Counted from the first letter of the stretch, positions 34,736 to 44,113 are shown. The stretch: 64,000 nucleotides of DNA from Saccharothrix longispora (GCF_030852425.1 NZ_NSDM01000017.1:1899-65898); one strand, 5' to 3'. The notes: a model not told the origin generated them from the letters alone. A program made the numbers and translations.

Positions 34736-37700
34736 CTACCGGGCGGCGTGCTGCTCCGCCACCTCCTCGTCGGTCAGGGCGCGGTCCACGGCGCGGACCT
34801 CGTCGATCGAGCCATGCCAGAAGTCGCCGCGCGCCCCGGCGTACTTGGCGCGCCCGATGGCCAGCGGTCCGGTGCTCACCTCGTCCGGGCCGATCGGGAT
34901 GGCGGCGGCCCGCACGCCGTCCACGTACAGGCGCGTCTCGCCCGCGGCCTCGTCGCGCACGCCGACCAGGTGGTACCAGCGTCCGGGCTCCGGCGTGGCG
35001 GCCAGCGTGGCCCGCCTGCCGCCCGGCACGCTGAACGCCCACCTGCCCTGCCCGTACTGGAGGTAGAACGGGTTCTCCACCCGCCTGCCGTCCTGGCTGA
35101 CGGCGGTGGCGTAGTTGCCCGGCAGCGAGTCCACGGTCACCCAGGCGGACACCGAGTACGACCCGGTGGTGTCGAGCACCGGCCCGGCGGTCTGGGCGTA
35201 GTCGCCGTCGCCGTCGAGCTCCAGCGCCCGGCCGCGCACGCCGGTCGTCCACGCCGCGTCGCCGGTGGGCGAGACCGGGTTCCCGGCGCCGCTCGCGTCG
35301 GTGCCGTCGCCGTCGAGCGACCACGTGCCCTTGCCGTCGTAGGTGCGCTCGGCCGCCGCGGCGCCGGCCGCGACCACCCGCCTGTTGATCTCGCGCACGG
35401 GGCCCGGGTCGACCTTGATCTCACGCCGGTCGTAGGTCCACATGCCGTTCAGCTCGGTCTCCACGTCGGTGATCTGCGTGTAGACCGAACCGGACAGCTC
35501 CGCGCCGGCCGCGTCGAGGTAGAAGGTCTCCGTGTTCGACACGTACTTCGCGGTCAGCGCCGCCTTGTCGGCGACGCCGCTGTAGATCACGGCCGGGGCG
35601 CCGGGCCACTGGTGACCGGGCGTGCGCAGGGTGAACCCGCCGTGCTCGCCGTCCATCGCCACGCGGGTGGCGTCCGGCCACGCCGGGTCGGTGTTGTCGT
35701 AGTCGTGGTGGTCGATCACGTCGCCCTTGCCGGAGTCGCCCTTCGACGCGCAGCAGTTGACACCGCTGTGCGCGTTGACGACGCGCGACGGGTCCGCGGC
35801 CCGCACCGACTCGGTGATCCGGCCGGTCTCCTCGCGGTCCCACTCGCCCCAGCCCTCGTTGAACACGATCCAGCCGATGACCGACGGCGAGTCGTGCAGC
35901 TGCTCCATCGTGCGCCGGCCCTCGGTGAGGAACGCCTGCTGCCCGGTCTCGTTCGTGACGTTGACGTTCACGAAGTCCTGCCACACCAGCATGCCGAGCT
36001 TGTCGGCGTGGTGGTACCAGCGGGCGGGTTCGACCTTGATGTGCTTGCGCAGCGCGTTGAAGCCGAGGTCCTTCTGCGCCTTGATGTCCCAGGCGAGGGC
36101 CTCGTCGCTGGGCGCGGTGTTCAGGCCGTCCGGCCAGAAGCCCTGGTCCAGCATGGCCAATGAGAACACCGGTTCGCCGTTGAGGACGAGCTTCGGGAAG
36201 CCCGCCACGTTCCGCACGCCGATGGAGCGCATGCCGAAGTAGCTCTCGACCTCGTCCTTGCTGCGGCCGTCCTCCAGCGTCACGTCGAGGTCGTAGAGGT
36301 ATGGGTCCTCGGGGCTCCACAGGTGCGGGTTCGGCACGGGCAGGGTCAGGTCGGTGTTGGGCTTACCGGTCACGGAGCCGACCTTCTCGCCCCGCTCGTC
36401 GCGGGCGACGGCGGTGACCCGGGCGTTCGCGGACGCCGTCGTGGAGGACACGCGGACGGCGAGGGTGCCCCGGGTGATGTCCGGCGTGGTCTTCACGTCG
36501 TCGATCGACCGGTCGGGCACGGGCTCCAGCCACACGGTCTGCCAGATCCCGGAGGACGGGGTGTAGACGATGCCGCCGGGGTTGCGGGACTGCTTGCCGA
36601 TGGGTTGGTTGTCGCCGGTGGTGTCGGTGACCGCGACGATCAGCTCGTGCTCGCCGCCGCCGCGCAGGGCGTCGGTGATGTCCGCGGTGAACGCGGTGTA
36701 GCCGCCGGTGTGCTCGGCGACCAGGGTGCCGTCGACCCAGACCCGGGCGTGGTGGTCGACCGCGCCGAAGTTGAGCTTGAGCCGCTCGCCGCGGCCGACC
36801 TTCCAGTCGCGCGGCACCTCGAACCGCCGGCGGTAGAACATGTGGTCCTCGTGGCGCTCCAGCCCGGACAGCTGGGACTCCACCGGGAACGGCACGGTGA
36901 TCCGCTCGGGCAGCCGGCGGCCGAACGGGGGCTGCTCGTCGGCGGTGGCGCCGGTGAACTCCCACTGGCCGTTGAGGTTGAGCCAGTCGTCGCGCTCCTG
37001 CTGCGGGCGGGGGTACTCGGGCAGTGGCTTCTCCTTGTCGACCTCCTCGCCCCAGGGCGTCCTGAGCCGGTGGGTGGAGGCGTTGGTCGCGGTGCGGATG
37101 ACCCGCGGCACGGTCTCGGCACCGACGACCAGGCCGCCGTTGCCGTCGTAGGTGACGCGGACGCGCTGCGGGGCCTGCACGCGGGCACCGAGTTCCACGA
37201 CGACCTTGGTGCGGTCGCGGCGGTCGACGGCGACGGACTCCAGCGGGAACGGCACCGTGTCGACCTCGACCCGGAGGTGCGGCTCGAGGTCGCCGAGGTT
37301 CGTGACGCGCTGGTCGAAGTCGGCCTCCAGGGTGGACCCGTCGCGGGACACGGTGAGGCCGACCGGGTAGACCGGGAAGTCCGCGGGCGGCAGGAACGCC
37401 GACTCGGGCACGGCCTGCTTGGCCAGCGTCGGCGTGGACCAGCGCAGGCGCATGGTGGCGCCGCCGACGTCCTGGAACAGCTCCATCCGGAAGGCGTGCT
37501 CCTGGCCCGCGACGAGGTGGACGGGCGCGCTGTGCTGCTCGACCTCCCAGTCGCCGACCCAGTGGTCGATGACCGGGGCGTCGTCGAGGAACAGGCGGAA
37601 GCCGTTGTCGCCGATGGCGTGGAAGGTGTAGTCGCCGGTGGCGGGTGCGGTGAGGCGGCCGGTCCAGCGAGCGGTGGTGTGCTCCGTGCGACCGGTCAAC

Positions 37701-37966
37701 TGCCGGAACGTGCTGGTCAGGTCGGAGAAGTCGACGTTCGGGTCGAGCGTGGCGCCGCCGAGTTCGGCGAAGTCGCGAGCGCCGGGTGCGGACATCCGGA
37801 AGTACTCGCCCTTGAGGCCGTGCGCGGGCGGCGCGGCGGTCGCGGACGGGGCACCGCCCGCCGGGTCGGCGGTCGCGGTCGGGTCGGCGGTCGCGGGCAG
37901 GGCGAGGACGGGGGTGAGCAGGAGTGCGACGAACAGGGCGGGTAGCCGGCGCGCGGCAGGGGGCAT
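34736..37966 (-). CDS. secreted PA14-GH2-LamG glycoside hydrolase
   Basis: A large exported enzyme of 1076 residues. A signal peptide (about 1-28) is followed by a PA14 carbohydrate-binding-like domain (about 50-195, GLKGEYFRM to LRWSTPTL), the GH2 jelly roll and Ig-like domains (about 330-580), and the catalytic barrel with acid/base Glu704 in VFNEGWGEWD and nucleophile Glu774 in AMDGEHGGF. A concanavalin/LamG-like domain occupies about 890-1076. GH2 members include beta-galactosidases, glucuronidases and mannosidases; the sequence does not decide. ATG start with GAGGAG upstream. A near-perfect CebR box is found about 95 bases upstream. Confidence 0.9.
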   Translation of the reverse strand: MPPAARRLPALFVALLLTPVLALPATADPTATADPAGGAPSATAAPPAHGLKGEYFRMSAPGARDFAELGGATLDPNVDFSDLTSTFRQLTGRTEHTTARWTGRLTAPATGDYTFHAIGDNGFRLFLDDAPVIDHWVGDWEVEQHSAPVHLVAGQEHAFRMELFQDVGGATMRLRWSTPTLAKQAVPESAFLPPADFPVYPVGLTVSRDGSTLEADFDQRVTNLGDLEPHLRVEVDTVPFPLESVAVDRRDRTKVVVELGARVQAPQRVRVTYDGNGGLVVGAETVPRVIRTATNASTHRLRTPWGEEVDKEKPLPEYPRPQQERDDWLNLNGQWEFTGATADEQPPFGRRLPERITVPFPVESQLSGLERHEDHMFYRRRFEVPRDWKVGRGERLKLNFGAVDHHARVWVDGTLVAEHTGGYTAFTADITDALRGGGEHELIVAVTDTTGDNQPIGKQSRNPGGIVYTPSSGIWQTVWLEPVPDRSIDDVKTTPDITRGTLAVRVSSTTASANARVTAVARDERGEKVGSVTGKPNTDLTLPVPNPHLWSPEDPYLYDLDVTLEDGRSKDEVESYFGMRSIGVRNVAGFPKLVLNGEPVFSLAMLDQGFWPDGLNTAPSDEALAWDIKAQKDLGFNALRKHIKVEPARWYHHADKLGMLVWQDFVNVNVTNETGQQAFLTEGRRTMEQLHDSPSVIGWIVFNEGWGEWDREETGRITESVRAADPSRVVNAHSGVNCCASKGDSGKGDVIDHHDYDNTDPAWPDATRVAMDGEHGGFTLRTPGHQWPGAPAVIYSGVADKAALTAKYVSNTETFYLDAAGAELSGSVYTQITDVETELNGMWTYDRREIKVDPGPVREINRRVVAAGAAAAERTYDGKGTWSLDGDGTDASGAGNPVSPTGDAAWTTGVRGRALELDGDGDYAQTAGPVLDTTGSYSVSAWVTVDSLPGNYATAVSQDGRRVENPFYLQYGQGRWAFSVPGGRRATLAATPEPGRWYHLVGVRDEAAGETRLYVDGVRAAAIPIGPDEVSTGPLAIGRAKYAGARGDFWHGSIDEVRAVDRALTDEEVAEQHAAR

Positions 37967-38058
37967 GGAGGTCTCCTCGGGGCTCGTCCATGAGGCCCAT
38001 CACAACGTCGCCCATCTACCCACAGACATCCGCAGAAGACAACAAAAAACTTCACTTA

Positions 38059-38072
38059 TGGGAGCGCTCTCG
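38059..38072. promoter_or_regulatory. CebR/CelR-like operator
   Basis: TGGGAGCGCTCTCG matches the 14-base cellobiose-repressor box TGGGAGCGCTCCCA known from Streptomyces and Thermobifida at 12 of 14 positions. It lies 93 bases upstream of the GH2 enzyme and could place it under a cellulose regulon. Confidence 0.6.
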
Positions 38073-38259
38073 CAGCTGAACCGCTCAACCTCCGACAGAG
38101 GTCTGGACCGCCGGCACGCTCACCGCGCGTGGACAGCACTCGGATGGCACCCGCCGATCACCCGGCGTGATCAAAGACCACACCACCGGGTAATTGCCGG
38201 TCACCCTCCCGGCGACCGACGATGCGCCGACCTGATCGCCACGGCCGGGAGGCTCCCGC

Positions 38260-39627
38260 ATGACCACCCAGGACGTGCTCGGTCCCGGTTCCACCACCTG
38301 GCAGCACCTCGGGCAGTGGCGGCTCCTGCTCGTCATCCACCGCACGCTGCTGCTCCAGGCCGCGCACCCGGCCATCGGGGCGGCGGTCGGCCAATTCTCC
38401 GTCTACACCGCCCGGCCCTGGCGGCGCTTCCTGCGCACCCTGGACAGCCTCCAGAACTACGTCTACGGCACCGCCTCCGAGCGGGAGCGCGAACTCGCCC
38501 GCCTCGAACGGCTCCACCGCCGCATGCGCGGCACCGACGACCACGGCCGGCCGTTCACCGCCGCCGACACCGGGGCCCGCGCGTGGGTGCACCTCACGCT
38601 GTTCGAGGCCGTCCTGACCCTCCACGACCTCGGCGGCGACCCCCTCGACCGGGCCGAGGCGGAGCGGTTCTACGACGAGTGGCGCCAACTGGGCCGCCTG
38701 TTCGGCCTGACCGCGGCCGACCAGCCCGCCGACCTCGACGAGTTCCGCGCCTACTTCGACCGCATGGCCTCCGACGTCCTGGAGGACAACCCGACCGTCC
38801 GGGACCTGCTGTCCGGCAGCATCTTCCGGGTGCCGCCGCCGTCGAACCTGCCCGTCCCGGACCTGGTCTGGGCGCCACTGCGGCACCTGGTGGTCTCCAC
38901 CGCGGTCCAGGCCACGACCGCCACGCTGCCCGACGCCTACCGCCGACGCCTCCGGCTCACCACCGCGCCCGGCGCGGGACTGCTCGTCCTCGGCGCGCAC
39001 CACGCCGCCCGGGTCGTCGCCGACCTGCTGCCCACGCCCTGGCGCTACCTGCCCATGGCCTCCGCCGCGATCAGGGCCACCGGCAGCGTCCGCGCCGTCC
39101 CCGGCACCGATCCGGGCACCTTCTTCGGCACGATCCTCGACCAGAGCGGCGACGGCGTCGTGCGCTGGGCCGACCTGCTCGGCATGGCCCGTGAGATCAG
39201 CGTCCACCTCGACCTGGACGAGGCCGACGAGAACGACGTCCACGACGCCTTCGAGTCCTGGTGGCGGCAGCTGCTCGCGGCCACCGGCGCCCCGGCGGAC
39301 GGGTCCGTCACCCGCGCCGCCTACCTCACCGCCATCGCCGAGGGCCGCTACCCCGGCACGTCCGACCCCGGGCAGGGCTACGGCAGGGTCACCGACGTGG
39401 TCTGCCGCCTGATCGACCGCAACGACGACGGCGAGGTCACCCAGGCCGAGTACTCCCGGCTGCTCGACCGCAGCCCCCGGCGCCACGAGCTGATCGCCGC
39501 CCTGCGCTCCCTCGACCGCGACGGCAACGGCACCCTGCACACCGGGGAGTTCCGCGAGGCCCTGGACGCCTTCCTCACCGGCCGCGCCGACCTGGCCGCC
39601 GGCCGGCACCTGCTCGGCCGCGTGTGA
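38260..39627 (+). CDS. DUF2236 (MpaB-like oxygenase) protein with C-terminal EF-hands
   Basis: A 455-residue fusion. Residues 1-285 are a DUF2236/MpaB-Lcp-like heme oxygenase-type domain (HRTLLLQAAHPAIGAAVGQFSVY, ARAWVHLTLFEAVL, YDEWRQLGRLFGL), rich in conserved His. Residues about 290-440 contain EF-hand calcium loops: DQSGDGVVRWADLL, DRNDDGEVTQAEYSRLL and DRDGNGTLHTGEFREAL, each with Asp at loop positions 1, 3 and 5 and an acidic residue at or near 12. Calcium control of an oxygenase is implied; the substrate is unknown. It ends four bases from the convergent TetR gene. Confidence 0.85.
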   Translation: MTTQDVLGPGSTTWQHLGQWRLLLVIHRTLLLQAAHPAIGAAVGQFSVYTARPWRRFLRTLDSLQNYVYGTASERERELARLERLHRRMRGTDDHGRPFTAADTGARAWVHLTLFEAVLTLHDLGGDPLDRAEAERFYDEWRQLGRLFGLTAADQPADLDEFRAYFDRMASDVLEDNPTVRDLLSGSIFRVPPPSNLPVPDLVWAPLRHLVVSTAVQATTATLPDAYRRRLRLTTAPGAGLLVLGAHHAARVVADLLPTPWRYLPMASAAIRATGSVRAVPGTDPGTFFGTILDQSGDGVVRWADLLGMAREISVHLDLDEADENDVHDAFESWWRQLLAATGAPADGSVTRAAYLTAIAEGRYPGTSDPGQGYGRVTDVVCRLIDRNDDGEVTQAEYSRLLDRSPRRHELIAALRSLDRDGNGTLHTGEFREALDAFLTGRADLAAGRHLLGRV

Positions 39628-39631
39628 CGGA

Positions 39632-40207
39632 CTACTCCTGCTCGGGCGGCCAGTGCTCGAGCAGGTGGTGCAGGGCGTCGAGGGTCCGCGCCCACGAGGT
39701 GCCGGTGTCCCGCGGGTGCGAGCCGAAGCCGCCCGCCGCCTCCAGGGTCGTGTAGCCGTGGAACGTGCTGTGCAGCAGGCGGATGGCGTCGGTCTGGGCG
39801 GGTTCGGGCAGGTCGTAGCCGCGCAGGATGGCCCGCGTCATGTCCGAGTGCCGGCGGGCGGCACTGGCGAGGGCCACGTCCGGGGGCAGCCGGACCTGCA
39901 TGGCGGCGTACCTGCCGGGGTGCTCCCTCGCGTAGCGCCGGTAGGTGTCGGCGAACGCGACCAGGGCGTCCTTGCCCGCGCGGCCGGCCAGGGCCGAGGC
40001 GACGTCGTCGGCGAGTTCCGCCAAGGCCAGCACGGCCACCCGTTCGCGCAGCTCCTGCGCGTTCCTGACGTGCGAGTACAGGCTCGCGTCCTTGACGCCG
40101 AACCGGCGGGCCAGCGCCGAGACGGTCACGTTGTGGAAGCCGACCTCGTCGGCCAGGTCCGCCGCCGCCGACGTCAGGCGTGCGACGGTCACCCCCGCGC
40201 GAGCCAT
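39632..40207 (-). CDS. TetR/AcrR family regulator
   Basis: A 191-residue repressor. The N-terminal helix-turn-helix is TVSALARRFGVKDASLYSHV; the C-terminal ligand domain contains YRRYAREHPGRYAAMQVRL and STFHGYTTLEAAGGFG, features of the TetR WHG-containing group. ATG 40207. A perfect 7+5+7 inverted repeat lies 12 bases upstream of its start, so it is very probably autoregulated and may also control the divergent FBP gene. Confidence 0.93.
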   Translation of the reverse strand: MARAGVTVARLTSAAADLADEVGFHNVTVSALARRFGVKDASLYSHVRNAQELRERVAVLALAELADDVASALAGRAGKDALVAFADTYRRYAREHPGRYAAMQVRLPPDVALASAARRHSDMTRAILRGYDLPEPAQTDAIRLLHSTFHGYTTLEAAGGFGSHPRDTGTSWARTLDALHHLLEHWPPEQE

Positions 40208-40218
40208 GCCTCCTCCTC

Positions 40219-40237
40219 AACCTAGGACGTCTAGGTT
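40219..40237. promoter_or_regulatory. TetR operator
   Basis: AACCTAG-GACGT-CTAGGTT is a perfect 7+5+7 inverted repeat between the divergent TetR and FBP genes. Related CTAG-containing sequence recurs around 40263-40276. Confidence 0.75.
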
Positions 40238-40286
40238 AGCACCTAATTATTTGCTCCTGTTGTCTAGGCGACGTAGTTTCGGGGTC

Positions 40287-40781
40287 ATGGGACCGCTGAC
40301 CGAGAACGACATCCGCGCGTCGTTCGTCAACTGCACGAAGGGCGAGGCGAAGCGCCTGAACCTGCCCGCCGACCTGGCCGGGCAGCCCTGGGACGACCTG
40401 GACTTCCTGGGCTGGCGCGACTCCGCGTCACCCCAGCGGGCCTACCTGGTCGCCGAGACCGCCGACGGCCTGGTGGGCGTGGCCCTGCGGCTGGCGACGC
40501 CGCACACCGGCCAACCGCGGCGCACCATGTGCTCGCTGTGCCTGACCTCCCACCCCGGCGGCGGCGTCACGCTGATGACCGCGCGCAAGGCCGGGCGGAG
40601 CGGCCAGCAGGGCAACTCCGTGGGCGGCTACTTCTGCGCCGACCTGGCCTGCTCGCTCTACCTGCGCGGGAAGAAGGACGCCGGACCGGGCGGGCGGTTG
40701 CACGAGTCGCTGACCCTGGAGGAGGTCGTCGAGCGGACCGGGGCCAAGCTCGCCGGGTTCCTCGACCGGGTCACGGGGTAA
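40287..40781 (+). CDS. FBP domain (treble-clef zinc finger) protein
   Basis: A 164-residue cytoplasmic protein of the FBP family, named after the elongation-factor-G-binding protein FusB-like C-terminus. The metal site is CSLC near residue 83 followed by GGYFCADLACSLYLRG, giving four Cys in a treble-clef layout. ARKAGRSGQQGNSVG is the conserved linker. Family members are thought to bind EF-G and the ribosome; a fusidic-acid type protection role is possible but unproven here. Divergent from TetR, sharing its operator region. Confidence 0.85.
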   Translation: MGPLTENDIRASFVNCTKGEAKRLNLPADLAGQPWDDLDFLGWRDSASPQRAYLVAETADGLVGVALRLATPHTGQPRRTMCSLCLTSHPGGGVTLMTARKAGRSGQQGNSVGGYFCADLACSLYLRGKKDAGPGGRLHESLTLEEVVERTGAKLAGFLDRVTG

Positions 40782-40870
40782 CCCCCGTCCACGGCGTTCC
40801 CGGGTCCACAGTGGAGGAGCCGGGGCTCGGTACGCTGGGAACCGTCGCATTCCGGACGAAAGGGGCCGAC

Positions 40871-41791
40871 GTGCCGCGAGGTCGACGAGCCGCCCTGCCC
40901 GTGGCGCTCCTGCTGGCGCTGGGCGCGTGCACCGCGGAGCCGGGCGGGGCGCCCGAGGGGACGACCTCACCCCCGGTGACGTCGTCCGACGGCGCACCTA
41001 CCGCCGAGCGCGTGCACGTGTCGCTGGGCGACTCGTACGCCACCGGCTACCGGCCGGCGGACGCCGGCGAACCGGGCGGCTCCTCCCGGGAGGGCTTCGC
41101 CCAGCTCGTGGCCGACGAGGCCGACCTGCGGTTGATCAACCTCGCGTGCAGCGGGGCCACGTCCGCGCAGCTGCGCGGCGAGCCCGGCTGCTCCCCCGCC
41201 AACCGCGCCGTCGACGCGCCCGACCCGGCGGGCAGCACCCAGCTCGACGCCGCGGTGCGGGTGCTGCGCGAGCACGAGGGCCGGGTGGGGCTGGTGACCG
41301 TGGTGATCGGAGGCAACGACCTGGCGCCGTGCGCGCAGTCGTCGGACGTGGCGACCTGCGCGTCGCAGGCCGTGGCGGCCGTGCGGGCCAACCTGGCCAC
41401 CGTGCTGCCCGCCCTGCGCGACGCCGCCGGCGACGCCCCGATCGTGGGTCTGACCTACCCGGACGTGTTCCTCGGCGCGTGGGTGTCCCCCTCGTTCCCG
41501 AACGGCCAGGACCTCGCCCGCCTGTCGGTGTCGCTGTTCCGGGACTTCTTCAACTCGGCGCTCAAGGCCGAGTACGAGAAGGTCGGGGCGACGTTCGTCG
41601 ACGTCACCGCCGAGACCGGCGGCTACGGGCCGTTGACGGAGACGACCCGGGACCCCGCCTACGGCGAGATCCCGACGCCCGTGGCGAAGGTGTGCGCCCT
41701 GACGTACTTCTGCTCCAAGACGGACGTGCACCCGACGGTCGAGGGTCACCGGGCGATCGCCTCGGCCGTGCTGGCGGTGACGGGGCGCTGA
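40871..41791 (+). CDS. SGNH/GDSL hydrolase lipoprotein
   Basis: A 306-residue lipoprotein: lipobox LALGAC with Cys20, then a short Thr/Ser linker. The SGNH blocks are all visible: block I GDSYATG with Ser55, the oxyanion Gly in NLACSGAT, block III VIGGNDL with Asn, and block V DVHPT with the Asp/His pair. Several Cys pairs suggest disulfides, as in the Streptomyces lipase/esterase SGNH group. It would hydrolyse lipids or acylated glycans at the cell surface. GTG start with AAAGGGG upstream. Confidence 0.9.
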   Translation: MPRGRRAALPVALLLALGACTAEPGGAPEGTTSPPVTSSDGAPTAERVHVSLGDSYATGYRPADAGEPGGSSREGFAQLVADEADLRLINLACSGATSAQLRGEPGCSPANRAVDAPDPAGSTQLDAAVRVLREHEGRVGLVTVVIGGNDLAPCAQSSDVATCASQAVAAVRANLATVLPALRDAAGDAPIVGLTYPDVFLGAWVSPSFPNGQDLARLSVSLFRDFFNSALKAEYEKVGATFVDVTAETGGYGPLTETTRDPAYGEIPTPVAKVCALTYFCSKTDVHPTVEGHRAIASAVLAVTGR

Positions 41792-41846
41792 CGCACGCCG
41801 ACCGCCGGGTCGTGGAGCAGACTCCGCGCCGGCGGTCAGCCGCCGA

Positions 41847-42451
41847 TCACCCGATGGCGATGCCGAGCATCGCGGTGTTGTAGATGAACGACAGCACGCC
41901 GTGCGCGAGGACCCGCAGCCGGATGCCGGAGGTGCGCGACTCGACATCGGAGACCGCGAACGTGGTGCCGACGGTGAACGAGAAGTACGCGAAGTCGATG
42001 AACGTCGGGTGCTCGGTGCCGGGGAACACCAACAACTTCTCGGGCAGGGCGCCGTAGTAGGCCTGCGCGTAGCGGTCGGCGTAGCCGAAGTGCAGGATCG
42101 CCCACGCCAGCAGCACGGCGGGCACACCCGCGGCCTTGCCGAGCAGCGCCGCTTGGGTGCCTTCCTCGGTGAGCACGATGGTCAGGCCGGACATGATCCC
42201 GATGAAGCTGGTGACCAGAGTGAACAGGGTGCCGCTGCGGCGGCCCAGCGCGGTCCTGACCACGCGCCCCGGTCGTCGCCCGCCCGCTTGCCGCGACCGA
42301 GGCGGACGACGCGGATCGTGAGGTAGACGACGGCGATGAGGTCCCACAACGCGATCCACCTGATGTCGTCCGACCAGAAGATGGGGACGCCGAGCAGGAC
42401 GAGCGTGCTCTCGATGATCCGGGACAGCACGATCGACGGGCTGAAGCGCAT
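41847..42451 (-). pseudogene. DUF1345 membrane protein gene with frame change
   Basis: ATG 42451 (AAGGAAAG upstream) starts MRFSPSIVLSRIIESTLVLLGVPIFW, with two membrane segments to about residue 60. In the CCCC run at 42267-42270 (GGGG on the coding strand) the coherent sequence moves to another frame and continues GTLFTLVTSFIGIMSGLT, FIDFAYFSFTVGTTFAVSDVESR and LSFIYNTAMLGIAIG, which are diagnostic for DUF1345. The total, 605 bases, is one short of 202 codons, so one lost base is enough. Unknown function. A sequencing error is quite likely. Confidence 0.75.
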
Positions 42452-42632
42452 GACTTTCCTTCGTCCGAACGGCAGGGGTGGTCGTCGCGCACCTCGTCCG
42501 GACGACGACGGCCATTCCTCGGGAGCGACGTCGGAGAGGCTATAGGCCGTCCGTGACCGGAGCGCGTGCGCACCCGGACCGGTCGGGTCGATGATCCCCG
42601 CTTCGTCGGTGGCCCCCACTACGGTGGCGCCC

Positions 42633-43211
42633 GTGAACGAGAGCGACACCCCCTGGGAACCACCCCTCGCCGGCACGGAGGCCGAGCACCTCGTCGGCGC
42701 GCTCGACCGCCTGCGGACCACCTTCCGCTGGAAGGCGGACGACCTCGACGACGCCGGACTGAGGACCCGCGTCGGCAGGTCCTCGCTGACCCTCGGCGGG
42801 CTGCTCAAGCACCTGGCCTTCGTCGAGGACGACGTGTTCACCTCCCGGCTGCGCGGCGAGTCGCCCGGCCCGCCGTGGGACACCGCGCCGTGGGACGCGA
42901 CCGACGACTGGTCGTTCGCCTCGGCCGCCGACGACACGCCCGAGCAGCTCTACGCGCTGTGGGACGCCGCCGTGGCGCGGGCGCGCGCCAGGCTGACCGC
43001 GGCGCTGGCGGACGGCGGCCTCGACCAGCCCGTCCACCTGGCCTGGCCGGACGGCCGCCACGCGAACCTGCGCCGGCTCGTCTGCGACCTCCTGGAGGAG
43101 TACGGCAGGCACACCGGGCACGCCGACCTGATCCGCGAGGCCGTCGACGGGCGCGTCGGCGAGGACCCGCCGGCCGGGTGGCGCCCCCGCAGCGGGAACC
43201 CCGCGCCGTGA
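42633..43211 (+). CDS. DinB/DUF664 family protein
   Basis: A 192-residue four-helix-bundle protein: LVGALDRLRTTFRWKADDL, LGGLLKHLAFVEDDVF with a metal-ligand His, and LLEEYGRHTGHADLIREAVDG with the closing HTGHAD His motif typical of the DUF664 branch of the DinB superfamily. Members with the three His ligands are often mycothiol-dependent metalloenzymes. The start is uncertain: GTG 42633 fits the domain; ATG 42591 is the alternative. Convergent with the NYN gene. Confidence 0.88.
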   Translation: MNESDTPWEPPLAGTEAEHLVGALDRLRTTFRWKADDLDDAGLRTRVGRSSLTLGGLLKHLAFVEDDVFTSRLRGESPGPPWDTAPWDATDDWSFASAADDTPEQLYALWDAAVARARARLTAALADGGLDQPVHLAWPDGRHANLRRLVCDLLEEYGRHTGHADLIREAVDGRVGEDPPAGWRPRSGNPAP

Positions 43212-43234
43212 CGGGCGCCTGAGCACCCGGCGGG

Positions 43235-44095
43235 TCACTCGCGGCGGATCGCGTACGCCCTCGGGTACTTCCGACCGGGGGTCGGCGTGGGCGACCCGGT
43301 GAACGACACCGGCGTCCCGGTCGGCAGCACGGTGTGCCCGTCGGGCAGGTCGTCGCGGGAGACGAACCACGAACCGCCGCGGGTGTCGGTGATGAAGCCG
43401 TGCGGCTGCCCGGCCCGCCAGCCGGTCACGGTCCCCCTGCGCCGCCCGCGCGGCAGGCCCGCGCCGGACGCGACGACCCCGCTGGAGCGCACGAACGGCT
43501 GCCGCAGCGGGTAGTCGGCGCGGTCCGCGGGCGCGAACAGGAGGTCGAAGTCCGGTGTGGACGTCGCCGCCGCGCGCAGCGGTGCGGCGGTGCGCGGCGT
43601 CCACGCGGGCGGTGGCGCGGCGGCGGACACCGGCCACGACGCGTCGACCACCGGCACGACGACGCGCACGCCGCGAGCGGTCAACCGGGTCGCCAGCGGG
43701 GTGAAGTCGGCGTCGCCGGTCACCAGCACGACCCACTGGAGCGGCGCGGTGGTGGCGCGCTCCCACACCTCCAGTGCGAAGTGGACGTCCGCGCCCTTCT
43801 CCTTGCCGCCGTGCAGCGGGAGGTCGTGCCGGACGACCCCGGCGGCGGCCAGGACGGCGTCGAAGGACGTGGCGGGCGTCTCGATGCGACCGCGCACGTA
43901 GTGCGACTCGTGCACCGCGCAGTCCTCCAGGGCCAGCCCGGTCTCGGTGTGGACGTACCAGCGCACCGCGTCGTGGAAGCCGTCGAGGGCGATCCGGGCG
44001 GCCCGCGGGTGCACCGTGGCGTAGAAGTCGCTCAGGTACGCGAACCACGTACCGTCGTAGAAGACACCGATGTCCGCGCCCTGCCCCACCCGCAC
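43235..44095 (-). CDS. NYN domain protein with C-terminal cold-shock-like domain
   Basis: A 286-residue protein. Residues 5-165 are a NYN/PIN-like nuclease domain of the LabA/DUF88 kind: ADIGVFYDGTWF with an early Asp, HGGKEKGADVHFALEVW with the central acidic residue, and VLVTGDADFTPL with the last Asp pair. Residues about 220-286 (RRGTVTGWRAGQPHGFITDT, then WFVSRDDLPDG) resemble an S1-like cold-shock domain, which would present RNA. An RNA-cleaving or RNA-processing role is the best inference. It is upstream of nothing obvious and ends convergent with the DinB gene. Confidence 0.8.
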   Translation of the reverse strand: MRVGQGADIGVFYDGTWFAYLSDFYATVHPRAARIALDGFHDAVRWYVHTETGLALEDCAVHESHYVRGRIETPATSFDAVLAAAGVVRHDLPLHGGKEKGADVHFALEVWERATTAPLQWVVLVTGDADFTPLATRLTARGVRVVVPVVDASWPVSAAAPPPAWTPRTAAPLRAAATSTPDFDLLFAPADRADYPLRQPFVRSSGVVASGAGLPRGRRRGTVTGWRAGQPHGFITDTRGGSWFVSRDDLPDGHTVLPTGTPVSFTGSPTPTPGRKYPRAYAIRRE

Positions 44096-44113
44096 GACTC
44101 TACCCGGCGCGGT

